From positions 124,001 to 188,000 of the forward strand of contig NZ_FOLM01000012.1 of assembly GCF_900112355.1 (NCBI RefSeq): a stretch of 64,000 bases of DNA. The letters run 5' to 3'. The notes beneath the pieces were generated by a model, which saw nothing but the letters and a program-made list of their open reading frames with translations, was not told the DNA's origin and made no database searches. This document shows positions 10,001 to 19,023 of the stretch, one piece after another. Numbering within the stretch: the stretch's first letter is position 1; each line of letters opens with the position of its first letter. The DNA comes from Streptomyces aidingensis. Lineage in GTDB: Bacteria > Actinomycetota > Actinomycetes > Streptomycetales > Streptomycetaceae. A program made the translations under genes and the position numbers.

Positions 10001-13000
10001 CAGCCGCGACTGGGAGCTGGACTTCTTCACCCAGACCTCCTCGGTCTCCGCGCTGTGGGGCAACGAGGGCCGCGGCGGCTATGCGGCGGCCAACGCCGGT
10101 CTGGACGCCCTCACCGCCCACCGCGCCGCCGCCGGGCTGCCCGCCGCGGCCGTGGCCTACGGCACCTGGGGCCTGGCCGGCATGGCCGACGAGGAAAAGC
10201 GCCGCAAGCTGGCCCGGATGGGCATCACGGATCTGACGCCCGCCCAGGGCTGCGCCGCGCTGACCGCCGCCGCGCCCGGCCCCTCCGGTCATCTGGTGGC
10301 CGCCGCCATGGACTGGCCGCGCTTTGTCTCGGTGATGTCCTCGGTCCGCCGCCGGGCGCTGTACGAGCGGCTGCTGCCGCAGGCCGCGGACGGCTCCGCC
10401 GCCGGTTCCGCGGCCGGCCCGGCCGGCGGTTCCGCGGCGGACCCGGCCGGCGACCGGTCCGGTGCCCGGGCGGAGCTGCTGGCGCTGCCCGCCGACGCCC
10501 GCCCGGCCGCGGCCCGCGCCCTGGTGGCGCGGCTGGCCGCGCCGATCCTGGGCCACGACGACCCGGCCGCCGTCCCGGAGACCGCCGGGCTGTTCGGCCT
10601 CGGCCTGGACTCCATCATGGCCGCCGACCTGGCCAAGGAGATCACCGACGCGGTCGGCCTGGTGCTGGACGCCACCGATGTCATCACCAACGCCACCGTC
10701 GCCGCGCTCGGCGACGCGGTGGCCGACCATGTCACCACCCACGGCACGGACCGGCCCGCCGGGGCGGAGCCCGCCGCCCGGCGGCGCCCCGCGCCCGCAC
10801 CCGGCGCGCCCGCGCAGCCGGCCGGCGAGGACGCCGCCGCACCCGGGCCGGGCGGCGGCGGGCTGTGGTCAGAGCCGGTGGCGATCGTCGGCATGGCCGC
10901 CCGCTTCCCCGGCGCCGACTCCACCGAGGAGCTGTGGGAGCTGCTGCGCACCGGCACCGACGCGGTCTCCACCGTGCCCGCCGACCGCTGGGACGCCGCC
11001 GCCCTGCACGCCTCGGGCGACGAGCGCCGCACCGGCACCGTCTCCACCGACCAGGGCGGCTTCCTCTCCGACATCGCCGCCTTCGACGCCGCGTTCTTCA
11101 ACATCCCCGGCCGGGAGGCGGAGAGCCTGGACCCGCAGCAGCGGCTGCTGCTGGCCGCCGCCTGGCACGCCCTGGAGGACGCCGGCACCGACCCGCACAG
11201 CCTGCGCGCCACCCGCACCGGGGTGTTCGTCGGCATCTCCAACTCCGACTACGCCCGCCATCTCCAGGAGGGCGGCCTGACGGGCCTGGACGCCTACTAC
11301 GCCTCCGGCACCGCGCTGAACGCCGCCGCCGGACGCATCGCCTACACCCTGGGGCTGAACGGCCCGGCCATGGCGGTGGACACCGCCTGCTCCTCCTCCC
11401 TCACCGCCCTGCACCTGGCGGTGCGCTCGCTGCGCACCGGGGAGTCGGACGCCGTGCTGGCCGGCGGGGTCAATGTGCTGTCCTCGCCGGAGACCTCGGT
11501 GGCGGTCAGCCGCGCCCACATGCTCTCCCCGGAGGGCCGCTGCAAGGCGTTCTCCGCCGACGCGGACGGCTTCGTCCGGGCCGAGGGCGTGGGGGTGCTG
11601 GTCCTCAAGCGGCTCCGCGACGCCCACCGGGACGGCGACCGCGTGCTGGCCGTCATCCACGGCACGGCCCTGAACCAGGACGGCGCCTCCTCCGGGCTGA
11701 CCGTGCCCAGCGGCACCGCCCAGCAGGCGGTCATCACCGCAGCCCTGGACGACGCCGGAGTCGCCCCCGCCGAGGTCTCCTATCTGGAGGCGCACGGCAC
11801 CGGCACCTCGCTGGGCGACCCCATCGAGCTCAAGGCCGCCTGGGCGGTCTACGGCCGAGACCGCAAGGCCGGTGACCCGCTGCACGTCGGCTCGGTCAAG
11901 TCCAACCTGGGACACGCCGAGTCCGCGGCCGGCATGGCCTCCGTCGTCAAGACGGTGCTGGCGCTGCGCAACGGCCGGCTGCCGGCCTCGCTGCACTGCG
12001 AGGAGCTCAACCCGCACGTCCCGTGGGACGACATGAACCTGCGGGTGGTGGAGGCGCTGACCCCGTGGCGGTCCCGCAAGGGCGCCCGCAGGCTGGCCGG
12101 CATCTCCGGCTTCGGCTTCACCGGCACCAATGCCCATGTCATCGTCGGCGAGGCCCCGGCCCCGGCCGAGGAGGCGGTGCCGCGGGTCGTCACCGACACC
12201 GAAGGACCGTTCCTGCTGCCGCTGTCCGCGCCCGACCCGGCCGCCTTCGAGCGGGTCGCCGACGCCTGGCGGGAGCGGCTGGCCGAGCCGGACGCCGCCG
12301 GCCCCGACGCCACGGCCGCGCTGGCCGCCCTGGCCCGCACCGCCGGCTCCGGCCGCGCCCACTTCCCGGTCCGCCGCGCCCTGTCCGGCTCCACCGCCGG
12401 GGAACTGCTGCGCTCGCTCGGCACCGACGGCGGCGAGGTCACCGGCCCGGGCCGGCCCAAGGTGGCGTTCCTGTTCACCGGCTCCGGCAGCCAGTACTTC
12501 GGCATGGGCCGCGAACTCTACGAGACCGAGCCGGTGTTCCGGGAAACCCTGGACGACTGCGACCGGGTGCTGTCCGGGCTGCTCGGCCTCTCCCTGCCCG
12601 ACCTGATGTGCTACGGCGTGGACGAGGAACTGCTCCACCGCATCGAGTACGCCCAGCCCGCCATCGCCGCCCTCCAGCTGTCGCTGGCCGAGCTGTGGGC
12701 GTCCTGGGGCATCACCCCGGACGCGGTCACCGGCCACAGCGTCGGGGAGATCCCGGCCGCCGTGCTGGCCGGGGTGCTGGACCGGGAGTCCGGCCTGGCG
12801 CTGGTGGCCCACCGGGCGCGGCTGATCGCCGCCACCGGGCCCGGCGCCATGCTCTCCCTGACGGTGCCGCCGGAGCGGGCCGCCGAGCTGATCGAGGGCC
12901 GCGCCCTGGACATCGCCGCGGTCAACGGCCCGGCCTCCACGGTGGTCTCCGGCGCGGTCGAGGACATCGCCGCGCTGGAGGCCCGGGCCAAGGCCGGCGA

Positions 13001-16000
13001 CCTCGGCAAGGTCCGCACCGCCCGGCTGGCGGTCTCGGTGGCCATGCACTCCCGGCTGGTGGAGCCGGTCGCCGGGGAACTGGGCGAGTTCACCGAGGGG
13101 CTGTCCTTCGCCGCCCCGCGCATCCCGGTGATCTCCAACCTCACCGGCGCGGTGGCCGGGCCGGACACCTATGACGCCGGCTACTGGCCGCGCCATCTGC
13201 GCCGGCACGTCCGCTTCCACGAGGGCGCGGCACAGCTCGCCGGTCTGGGGACGGACATCTGTCTGGAGATCGGCCCGGACCGCACCCTGGTCAATCTGCT
13301 GGCCGCGGCCCGGCTCACCCCGGACGGCGGCGCCCACCCCTCGCTGCGCAAGCGCCGCAGCGACCGGGCGGCCATGCTGGAGGCGGCCGGCGCGCTCTAC
13401 GAGCGGGGCGCCGATCTGAACTGGACGGCGGTGCAGGCGGCCACCGGCACCGGCCGGGCCCCGGCGCCGCGCTACCCGTACGCGCCGACCCGGCACTGGA
13501 CCTCCGTCACCCCCGCCGCCCGCCCGGCGGCCGGCGCCGGGGCCGGGGAACCCGCGGTGGCCTCCGCGGTCGCCGCCGACGGCACCCGCAAGCTGCACTG
13601 GGGCACCGAGCTGCGCTCGCCCGTGCTGGGCGGGGGCCGGCTGTTCACCCTGGAGCGCAGCGCCACCGCCGACGCGTCCTTCCCGGCCTTCCTGACCCAC
13701 CACCGCATCGACGACACGGTGCTCACCCCGGCCTCCTCCCATCTGGCGTCCATCCTCTCCGCGCTGGGCGGCGGCGGACGGCCGCTGGTGATGGAGGACT
13801 TCGTCTGCCCGCACCCGCTGGTCATCAAGGACGGCGAGCGCTACGACGTGCAGATCACGGTCGAGCCCGAACCGGCCGAGGGGCCGGGCGCCGGCTCCGG
13901 CCGCCCGGTCGGCGTGCACAGCCTGCTGGACGCCGAGCGCGGGGTGTGGACCAGGCATCTGCACGGACGCCTCGGCGACCAGGCGCCCTCCGCGCCCGCC
14001 GTGGACCGCCGGGCGTTCATCTCCGGCGCCGACCGCTATGTCGACGGCCACACCTTCTACACCTACTTCGCCGCCCTGGGCTACAACCTCGGCCCGTCCT
14101 TCCGCTGGATCTCGGACGTGTGGGTGCGCGGCGAGGAGGCCCTGATCCGCTACACCGTGCCGGAACTCCCCGACGAGCTGGGCGACTACGAGCTCTACCC
14201 GGGTCTGATCGACTCGCTGTTCCAGTCCATGGCCGCCTTCATGGTGGACGACGAGATCCACTCCGCCGCCACCCTGTCCATCCCGTTCTCCGCGGCCCGG
14301 CTGTCCTTCCCGGCCCGGGGCGCGCACCCGGACGAGATGTGGGGCCATGTGCTGGTCCGGCACGCCGACCCGCTGCCGAACGGCCGGCTGCGGGTGGATC
14401 TGGCCGATCTGCACATGTTCACCTCCGACGGGCAGTCCACCCTGGTCGCCGACCACTTCCGGATCCGTGCCGCCCGCCGCGCCACCCTGCGGCAGAGCCT
14501 GCGGGACGGCCAGGCGGGCGCCCACCGCACCACCTGGATGGCCGAGCCCCGGCTGGAGGGCCGCGGCACCGCGGGGCGCACCCTGGCCCTGCTGGGCGGC
14601 GACACCCCGGACGGCCGGCGGGTGGCCGAGGCCCTGGCCGCGCACGGCCACACCGTGCAGCAAGTCCCGGCCGGGACGGCCGCGGCGGACGCCGCCGTGG
14701 ACGCCGTGGACGCCGTTGACATGGTGGTCGATCTGCGGCTGCCGGAGCAGGAGGCGGAGACCTCGGCCACCGCGGCCATGACCGCGTCCCTGGCCCTGGC
14801 CGACACCCTGCGCGGCATGCCGCGCCGCACCCCGTATGCGGTGCTGGCCCGCGGCACGGCCGCCGCGGCACCCACCCGGGAGGCCCTGTTCGGCCTGCTC
14901 ACCGCGCTGGAGACGGAGGACGCCGAACGGCGCCTGGTGCGCGTCACCCTGGACGACGGCTGGCGGCCCGACGCGGTGGCCGGCACCCTCGGCCGGCTGC
15001 TGGACGACCTCACCGGCGACGGCGGTGACGGCGGCGGCTCCGACGCGGAACTGCGGGTGGCCGTCGGCGCCGAGGGGGTGCGGGTGGCCCGGCTGACCGC
15101 CGCCGCCGCGACCGGCGAGGAACCGGACTGGACCGGCGGGGTGCTGCTCACCGGCGGCCTGGGCGGCCTCGGCCTGAGCGCCGCCCGGATGCTGGCCCGG
15201 CAGGGCGCCACCGTGCTGACCCTGATGGCCCGCCGGGAGCCGGGCGAGGCGGCCCGCGCCGTCATCGACGAGCTCCGGGCCGGCGGCTGCGCCGTGGAGG
15301 TGTTCACCGGCGATGTCTCCGACCCGGCGGACTGCGCCGCCGCGGTGGAGGCGGCCGGCCGGCACGCCCCGCTGACCGCGGTGCTGCATCTGGCCGGCGC
15401 CACCGCCGACCGGGCCTTCGACCAGCTCACCCCGGAGGACTTCGAGACCGTCTTCGCGGCCAAGGCGCGCGGCGCCGAGAATCTGGCCCTGGCCGCCGGC
15501 TGCCAGTCGCTGAAGGCGTTCGTCCTCTACTCCTCGGCCGCCGCGGTGCTCGGCAACGCCGGCCAGGCCAACTACGCCGCCGCCAACGGCTACCTCAGCG
15601 GCCTGGCCACCGCGCTCCGCGACCAGGGCGTCCCGGCCACCGCCGTCGAATGGGGCCCGTATGTGCCCGTCGCCGGCGGCGGCATGGCGGACTCGGCGGC
15701 CATGCGCCGGGCCGTGGAGAAGCTGGGCATCGAGCCGCTGGACGACGAGACCGCCGAACCGCTGCTGGCGCTGGCCGCCGCCGACGACGAGGCCCGGCTG
15801 CTCGCCGTCAACCTCGACCCCGTGCGCTACACCGAGGCCCTGGGCGGCCACCCCAGGGCCCGCTACGCCGCCGAACTCGCCCGGTCCGCCGGGGGGCGGG
15901 ACGCCGCCGCGGGCCGCGGCGGCGAGCCGGGCGGCGACGGGGACCGGCCGCGCGGCTGGCTTCGCGAGCGGCTCACCGCCCTGGAGCCGGACGACCGGGA

Positions 16001-16367
16001 CACCGCGCTGCGCGCCGTGCTCACCGAGGTGGTGGGCGAGATCCTGGGCGAGCCGGACGCGGTGGCCGATCCCAACCGCGGCTTCGAGGAGGCCGGCCTG
16101 GACTCGATCATGGTGCTGGACCTGGGCGATCTGCTCTCCCACGGGCTGGACACCGAACTGCCGTCCACCGTCGCCATCGACTACCCGACCGTCCGTGAAC
16201 TGTCCGCCCACCTCGCCGACCTGCCCGGCCTGCTGGGCGCCCCGGCCGAGCCCGCCCCGGCCGCGGCTCCGGTCGCGCCCGAGCCGGCTGCGGCACTCTC
16301 GCTGGCGGACCTCACCGACGAGGAACTGCTGCGCGCCGTCCAGAACGATCTGACCGCCGGCCTGTGA
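7032..16367 (+). CDS. Modular type I PKS, two modules: KS-(AT lost)-KR-ACP and KS-AT-DH-KR-ACP
   Basis: A 3111-residue bimodular synthase, 24 bases after the previous gene. ATG 7032 is preferred over GTG 7023 because AAGGA lies 10 bases upstream. Module one: an N-terminal helical stretch likely to dock, KS (Cys210), then only about 150 residues ending in a post-AT linker (HYPWQHRRY) with no GHSxGE, then KR (Tyr1017, Trp eight residues before, no LDD: A-type pattern) and ACP (Ser1194). Module two: KS (Cys1453), AT (Ser1903 in GHSVGE; the specificity position reads VAMH, neither HAFH nor YASH, malonyl-CoA likely but unsure), DH (His2224 in HRIDDTVLTP; IDSLFQ keeps the Asp and Gln), KR (Tyr2848) and ACP (Ser3025). 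The tail, about 20 residues rich in acidic and Leu residues, may be a docking element. Predicted steps: one ketoreduction, then one reduction plus dehydration. Confidence 0.93.
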   Translation: MTNGTTPGAAAQEGAGSGSGRATPLTRAMATIKSLKAQLAERGEGEPLAIVGIGLRLPGGIEDLDGYWAALSSGADLVRSRPGHRMGPFAAEWAHLPSRGSFLDEVLDFDAAFFGISPREARAIDPQHRLLLEVAWEALEHAALPPARLTDARVGTYVGITGRQDYADWLTGEDPDSTYAATGNGHSFAAGRIAYSLGLTGPAVAIDTACASSLVAVHTAAQALRRGEVDVALAGGVNLVLSPGSTRVIEQTRSLSPDGLCRAFDARANGFVRGEGVGVVVLKRLDHARRDGDRVLAVIKGTATNQDGRSSGFTAPNVLSQTGLLKAALADAQLSPADIGLVEAHGTGTSLGDPIEMEAIVEALGRPGGGSPLHVGSVKTNMGHLEAAAGVAGLIKAVLCVRHRAVPPLVHFRTLNPRIDLDGTGVTLSGELRPWDGGGFAGISSFGMAGTNAHVIVGPAEDRPEAGGPAAEPVTGFTLSARTPEALRELAASYADHLTGAAGAGDPAGYAAFAWTATHGRAALPLRAEVTADSPAAAVEALNALADGTTSPAVTLTETDGDAASPAAPAGTRPPRRVADLPHYPWQHRRYAPATATPAADTGAAGAAGAAADSAPEGQPAGAPLYELDWQELPLPAAGPGAAEAAPRLVLAGDDAGLLEALAAQAGPAGTVLGPQGVAVPEGWERGALPADDDAWAAFWAARPAAGPVALVLALAAHPLPDSLDSPDSPDGADGAADPAAAGGRLLAAATTAVRALLVSPVTGRTLLLTRGARQVTGADPVPATDHGLLHGLGPVLGLELGAAFAGVTDLPAEPTAEDARAALALALHGDSAEDATAVRAGRVLAARLRPTEPAGRPGGLPVTGDATYLLTGGLGGIGREIAADLVSRGARHLLLLGRTAEAELRPGAAAALSALRASGAEVRYLAADTGSAAELAAACRAGTEGLPPVRGVVHSAGTLPQAALADAGAEDFATALRGKFSGAWWLHLLSRDWELDFFTQTSSVSALWGNEGRGGYAAANAGLDALTAHRAAAGLPAAAVAYGTWGLAGMADEEKRRKLARMGITDLTPAQGCAALTAAAPGPSGHLVAAAMDWPRFVSVMSSVRRRALYERLLPQAADGSAAGSAAGPAGGSAADPAGDRSGARAELLALPADARPAAARALVARLAAPILGHDDPAAVPETAGLFGLGLDSIMAADLAKEITDAVGLVLDATDVITNATVAALGDAVADHVTTHGTDRPAGAEPAARRRPAPAPGAPAQPAGEDAAAPGPGGGGLWSEPVAIVGMAARFPGADSTEELWELLRTGTDAVSTVPADRWDAAALHASGDERRTGTVSTDQGGFLSDIAAFDAAFFNIPGREAESLDPQQRLLLAAAWHALEDAGTDPHSLRATRTGVFVGISNSDYARHLQEGGLTGLDAYYASGTALNAAAGRIAYTLGLNGPAMAVDTACSSSLTALHLAVRSLRTGESDAVLAGGVNVLSSPETSVAVSRAHMLSPEGRCKAFSADADGFVRAEGVGVLVLKRLRDAHRDGDRVLAVIHGTALNQDGASSGLTVPSGTAQQAVITAALDDAGVAPAEVSYLEAHGTGTSLGDPIELKAAWAVYGRDRKAGDPLHVGSVKSNLGHAESAAGMASVVKTVLALRNGRLPASLHCEELNPHVPWDDMNLRVVEALTPWRSRKGARRLAGISGFGFTGTNAHVIVGEAPAPAEEAVPRVVTDTEGPFLLPLSAPDPAAFERVADAWRERLAEPDAAGPDATAALAALARTAGSGRAHFPVRRALSGSTAGELLRSLGTDGGEVTGPGRPKVAFLFTGSGSQYFGMGRELYETEPVFRETLDDCDRVLSGLLGLSLPDLMCYGVDEELLHRIEYAQPAIAALQLSLAELWASWGITPDAVTGHSVGEIPAAVLAGVLDRESGLALVAHRARLIAATGPGAMLSLTVPPERAAELIEGRALDIAAVNGPASTVVSGAVEDIAALEARAKAGDLGKVRTARLAVSVAMHSRLVEPVAGELGEFTEGLSFAAPRIPVISNLTGAVAGPDTYDAGYWPRHLRRHVRFHEGAAQLAGLGTDICLEIGPDRTLVNLLAAARLTPDGGAHPSLRKRRSDRAAMLEAAGALYERGADLNWTAVQAATGTGRAPAPRYPYAPTRHWTSVTPAARPAAGAGAGEPAVASAVAADGTRKLHWGTELRSPVLGGGRLFTLERSATADASFPAFLTHHRIDDTVLTPASSHLASILSALGGGGRPLVMEDFVCPHPLVIKDGERYDVQITVEPEPAEGPGAGSGRPVGVHSLLDAERGVWTRHLHGRLGDQAPSAPAVDRRAFISGADRYVDGHTFYTYFAALGYNLGPSFRWISDVWVRGEEALIRYTVPELPDELGDYELYPGLIDSLFQSMAAFMVDDEIHSAATLSIPFSAARLSFPARGAHPDEMWGHVLVRHADPLPNGRLRVDLADLHMFTSDGQSTLVADHFRIRAARRATLRQSLRDGQAGAHRTTWMAEPRLEGRGTAGRTLALLGGDTPDGRRVAEALAAHGHTVQQVPAGTAAADAAVDAVDAVDMVVDLRLPEQEAETSATAAMTASLALADTLRGMPRRTPYAVLARGTAAAAPTREALFGLLTALETEDAERRLVRVTLDDGWRPDAVAGTLGRLLDDLTGDGGDGGGSDAELRVAVGAEGVRVARLTAAAATGEEPDWTGGVLLTGGLGGLGLSAARMLARQGATVLTLMARREPGEAARAVIDELRAGGCAVEVFTGDVSDPADCAAAVEAAGRHAPLTAVLHLAGATADRAFDQLTPEDFETVFAAKARGAENLALAAGCQSLKAFVLYSSAAAVLGNAGQANYAAANGYLSGLATALRDQGVPATAVEWGPYVPVAGGGMADSAAMRRAVEKLGIEPLDDETAEPLLALAAADDEARLLAVNLDPVRYTEALGGHPRARYAAELARSAGGRDAAAGRGGEPGGDGDRPRGWLRERLTALEPDDRDTALRAVLTEVVGEILGEPDAVADPNRGFEEAGLDSIMVLDLGDLLSHGLDTELPSTVAIDYPTVRELSAHLADLPGLLGAPAEPAPAAAPVAPEPAAALSLADLTDEELLRAVQNDLTAGL

Positions 16368-16439
16368 CCGCCCGGCCGGCCGTGACCACCGTGACCGACC
16401 CGTCCCAGTGAGGTGGTGGGTGACCGCCGCCCGCACCCC

Positions 16440-16470
16440 GCGCCGCCCGGGGCGCCGCCCCGGGCGGCGC
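16440..16470 (+). terminator. Perfect 13-bp stem-loop between two PKS genes
   Basis: The arms GCGCCGCCCGGGG (16440-16452) and CCCCGGGCGGCGC (16458-16470) are exact inverted repeats with a five-base loop. It lies in the only sizeable gap between PKS genes (163 bases) and has no T-tract. It is followed by two copies of GCACCGAGCGAC (16469-16480 and 16481-16492). It could cause partial termination or protect the upstream mRNA, reducing expression of the third PKS gene relative to the second. The structure is directly visible; the function is inferred. Confidence 0.6.
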
Positions 16471-16530
16471 ACCGAGCGACGCACCGAGCGACGCACCACC
16501 CACCACCCGACCCATCACCAGGGGGCCACC

Positions 16531-19023
16531 ATGGAGACCACCGACCTGCGCCGCGTCATCGAACAGCAACTGGCCCTGTCCCAGCAGCTCCGCAGCCGCA
16601 TCCGGGAGCTGGAGGACGCCCGCTCCGCGCCGCTGGCGATCGTCGGCATGGGCCTGCGGTTCCCCGGCGGCCTCAACACCCCCGAGGACTACTGGGACTT
16701 CCTCCTCGGGGACGGCGACGCGGTCAGCCCCGTCCCCGAGGACCGCCCCGGACTGCGCGCGGTCCACTCGCCCGGCGGGCCCCGGCCCGGCCGCAGCTAT
16801 GTGGACCGCGCCGGATTCCTCGGCTCCGTCGACCGCTTCGACCCCGCCTTTTTCGGCATCTCCCAGCGCGAGGCCGAGGTGCTCGACCCCCAGCAGCGGC
16901 TGCTGCTGGCGACCTCCTGGGAGGCCATGGAACGCGCCGGCATCCCGGTGCGGCGCCACGACCGGCTCCGCGCCGGGGTGTTCATCGGCCTGATGACCTC
17001 CGACTACGGCGACCGGCTCGCCCACCGCGAGGACACCCGCGCCGCCATCGACCCCTACTACGGCACCGGCGGCGGCCACGCCATGGCGGCCGGCCGGATC
17101 TCCTACGTCATGGGCCTGTCCGGCCCGGCCGTCACCATGGACACCGCCTGCTCGTCCTCCCTGGTGGCGCTGCACGGCGCGGCCCGCTCGCTGCGCTCCG
17201 GCGAATGCCGCTACGCCCTGGTCGGCGGCGCCAACGTGTTCTTCTCGCCCGACCTGATGGTCTCGCTGTGCCAGAGCCGGGCGCTGGCCCCGGACGGACG
17301 CTCCAAGGCGTTCCTGGACAGCGCCGACGGCTACGGCCGCGGCGAGGGCGTCGGCACCGTGGTGCTGATGCGGCTCGCCGACGCCGAGGCCGAGGGCCGG
17401 CCCGTGCTGGCCGTGCTGCGCGGCACCGCCGTCAACCACGACGGCGCCTCCTCCGGCCTGACCGTGCCCAACGGCCCGGCCCAGGCCGAGGTGGTGCGGG
17501 CGGCGCTGGCCGACGGCGGCATCGGCCCGGAGGAGGTCGGCTATGTCGAGGCGCACGGCACCGGCACCTCGCTGGGCGACCCCATCGAGGCCGGCGCGCT
17601 GGACAGCGTGCTCGGCACCGGCGCGCCGGGCCGGCCCGCGCCGCTGGCCCTGGGCACGGTCAAGGCCCGCATCGGCCACCTGGAGAGCGCGGCCGGGATC
17701 GCCGGCCTGATCAAGGTGGTGCTGATGCTGCGGGCCGGCCGCATCCCGGCCAGCTCCCCGGAGCGGGACGGCCCGCTGAACCACCTCATTCCCTGGCGGC
17801 GGATGAAGCTGCATGTGCCGCGCCGGGCCGAGGACTGGCCGGCCGGCTACGGGCGCCGGGTGGCCGGCATCAGCGCGCTCGGCATGAGCGGCACCAACGC
17901 GCATGCCGTGCTGGAGGACTACCGGCCCGCCGCCGGCCCCGCGGAGTCCGCCGCCGCTGCCGCCACCGCCGTGGGCGCCGGCCGGGGCTCGCGGCCGGAG
18001 CTGGTCACCCTCTCCGCCCGGCACCCCGAAAGCCTGGCCGCGCTGGCCGAACGGACCGCGGCGCATCTGCGCGGGCTGCCCGCCGGACGACTGGCCGCGG
18101 CCTGCGCCACGCTGCGCGAGGGGCGGGTCGCGTTCGAGCACCGGATCGCCGTCACCGGCACCGGCGCGGCGGAACTCGCCGACGCGCTGACCCGCGCCGA
18201 GGAGACCAGGCGGCGGGCCGGGAAGATGGCCCCGGCCGCGGTGCGGCTGCGCCTGGGACCGGACCGGGTGCTGGTGGAGAAGGGCCTGAACGACGTGCTG
18301 ACGGCGTTCCCCTCGCTGCGCTCGGACGACGACGCCACCCAGGAGGCCGGGACCGTGTTCCGGCGGCTGCTGGCCGGCTTCGGCCTGCGGGCCGAGGAAG
18401 GCCGCCCGCTCCCGGCGTCCGCCGCCAATGTGGCGGAACTGTCCTGGGACGGCGGGGCGGCGCCGCTGCTCAACCGCGACCCGGAGGCCGCGCCCGGCCT
18501 GCTGCTGGAGGCCCTGGCCGAGCTGTACCGGGCCGGCTGCGACCTCCGCTTCCCCGGGCTGCGCGCCCCGGGCACCGTGCTCTCCGGCGACCTGCCCACC
18601 TACCCGTTCCGCGACCGCTCCTGCTGGATCGGTGAACCACTGCCCGCGGCCGTCCCCGTCACCGGGGGCGCCGGGGCCGGGGCCGGAGAAGAGACCGGGA
18701 ACGACGCCGGGGACGAGACCGGGAACGGGACCGGGGACGAGACCGGAGACGACGGGATCACCGCGATCACCGCCTTCCTGGGCGAGGAGCTGGTCCGCAT
18801 CATGCGCACCGAGGAGGACCTCGACACCGGGCTGACCTTCCTCGACGCGGGCGGCGACTCCTTCACCGCCATGCAGCTCACCGTCGGCATCGAGGAGCGC
18901 TACCGGGTCGAGATCCCGGTGGACGAGGTGGACATCGAACTCCCGCTGTCCGAACTGTTCGGCCGGCTCGCCCGCTACATCGCCGAGAACGCAGACCACA
19001 CCCCGGAAGAGGCCGGCTCGTGA
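16531..19023 (+). CDS. Modular type I PKS, one module: KS-(AT lost)-ACP
   Basis: An 830-residue synthase. ATG 16531 is chosen because it follows AGGGGGCC and opens on an amphipathic helix (residues 1-30) typical of N-terminal docking coiled coils. KS spans about 34-460 with Cys207 in DTACSSS and both catalytic histidines. Residues about 480-710 contain no GHSxGE. They begin like the KS-AT linker and end like the tail of an AT (a SGDLPTYPF motif), so the AT core appears deleted with its borders kept. ACP follows with Ser777 in GGDSF. There is no KR, DH, ER or thioesterase, so the product left on the ACP is a beta-keto thioester. As the last PKS gene seen, this suggests release by a condensing or cyclising partner rather than hydrolysis. 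It overlaps the thioesterase gene by four bases (GTGA). Confidence 0.92.
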   Translation: METTDLRRVIEQQLALSQQLRSRIRELEDARSAPLAIVGMGLRFPGGLNTPEDYWDFLLGDGDAVSPVPEDRPGLRAVHSPGGPRPGRSYVDRAGFLGSVDRFDPAFFGISQREAEVLDPQQRLLLATSWEAMERAGIPVRRHDRLRAGVFIGLMTSDYGDRLAHREDTRAAIDPYYGTGGGHAMAAGRISYVMGLSGPAVTMDTACSSSLVALHGAARSLRSGECRYALVGGANVFFSPDLMVSLCQSRALAPDGRSKAFLDSADGYGRGEGVGTVVLMRLADAEAEGRPVLAVLRGTAVNHDGASSGLTVPNGPAQAEVVRAALADGGIGPEEVGYVEAHGTGTSLGDPIEAGALDSVLGTGAPGRPAPLALGTVKARIGHLESAAGIAGLIKVVLMLRAGRIPASSPERDGPLNHLIPWRRMKLHVPRRAEDWPAGYGRRVAGISALGMSGTNAHAVLEDYRPAAGPAESAAAAATAVGAGRGSRPELVTLSARHPESLAALAERTAAHLRGLPAGRLAAACATLREGRVAFEHRIAVTGTGAAELADALTRAEETRRRAGKMAPAAVRLRLGPDRVLVEKGLNDVLTAFPSLRSDDDATQEAGTVFRRLLAGFGLRAEEGRPLPASAANVAELSWDGGAAPLLNRDPEAAPGLLLEALAELYRAGCDLRFPGLRAPGTVLSGDLPTYPFRDRSCWIGEPLPAAVPVTGGAGAGAGEETGNDAGDETGNGTGDETGDDGITAITAFLGEELVRIMRTEEDLDTGLTFLDAGGDSFTAMQLTVGIEERYRVEIPVDEVDIELPLSELFGRLARYIAENADHTPEEAGS

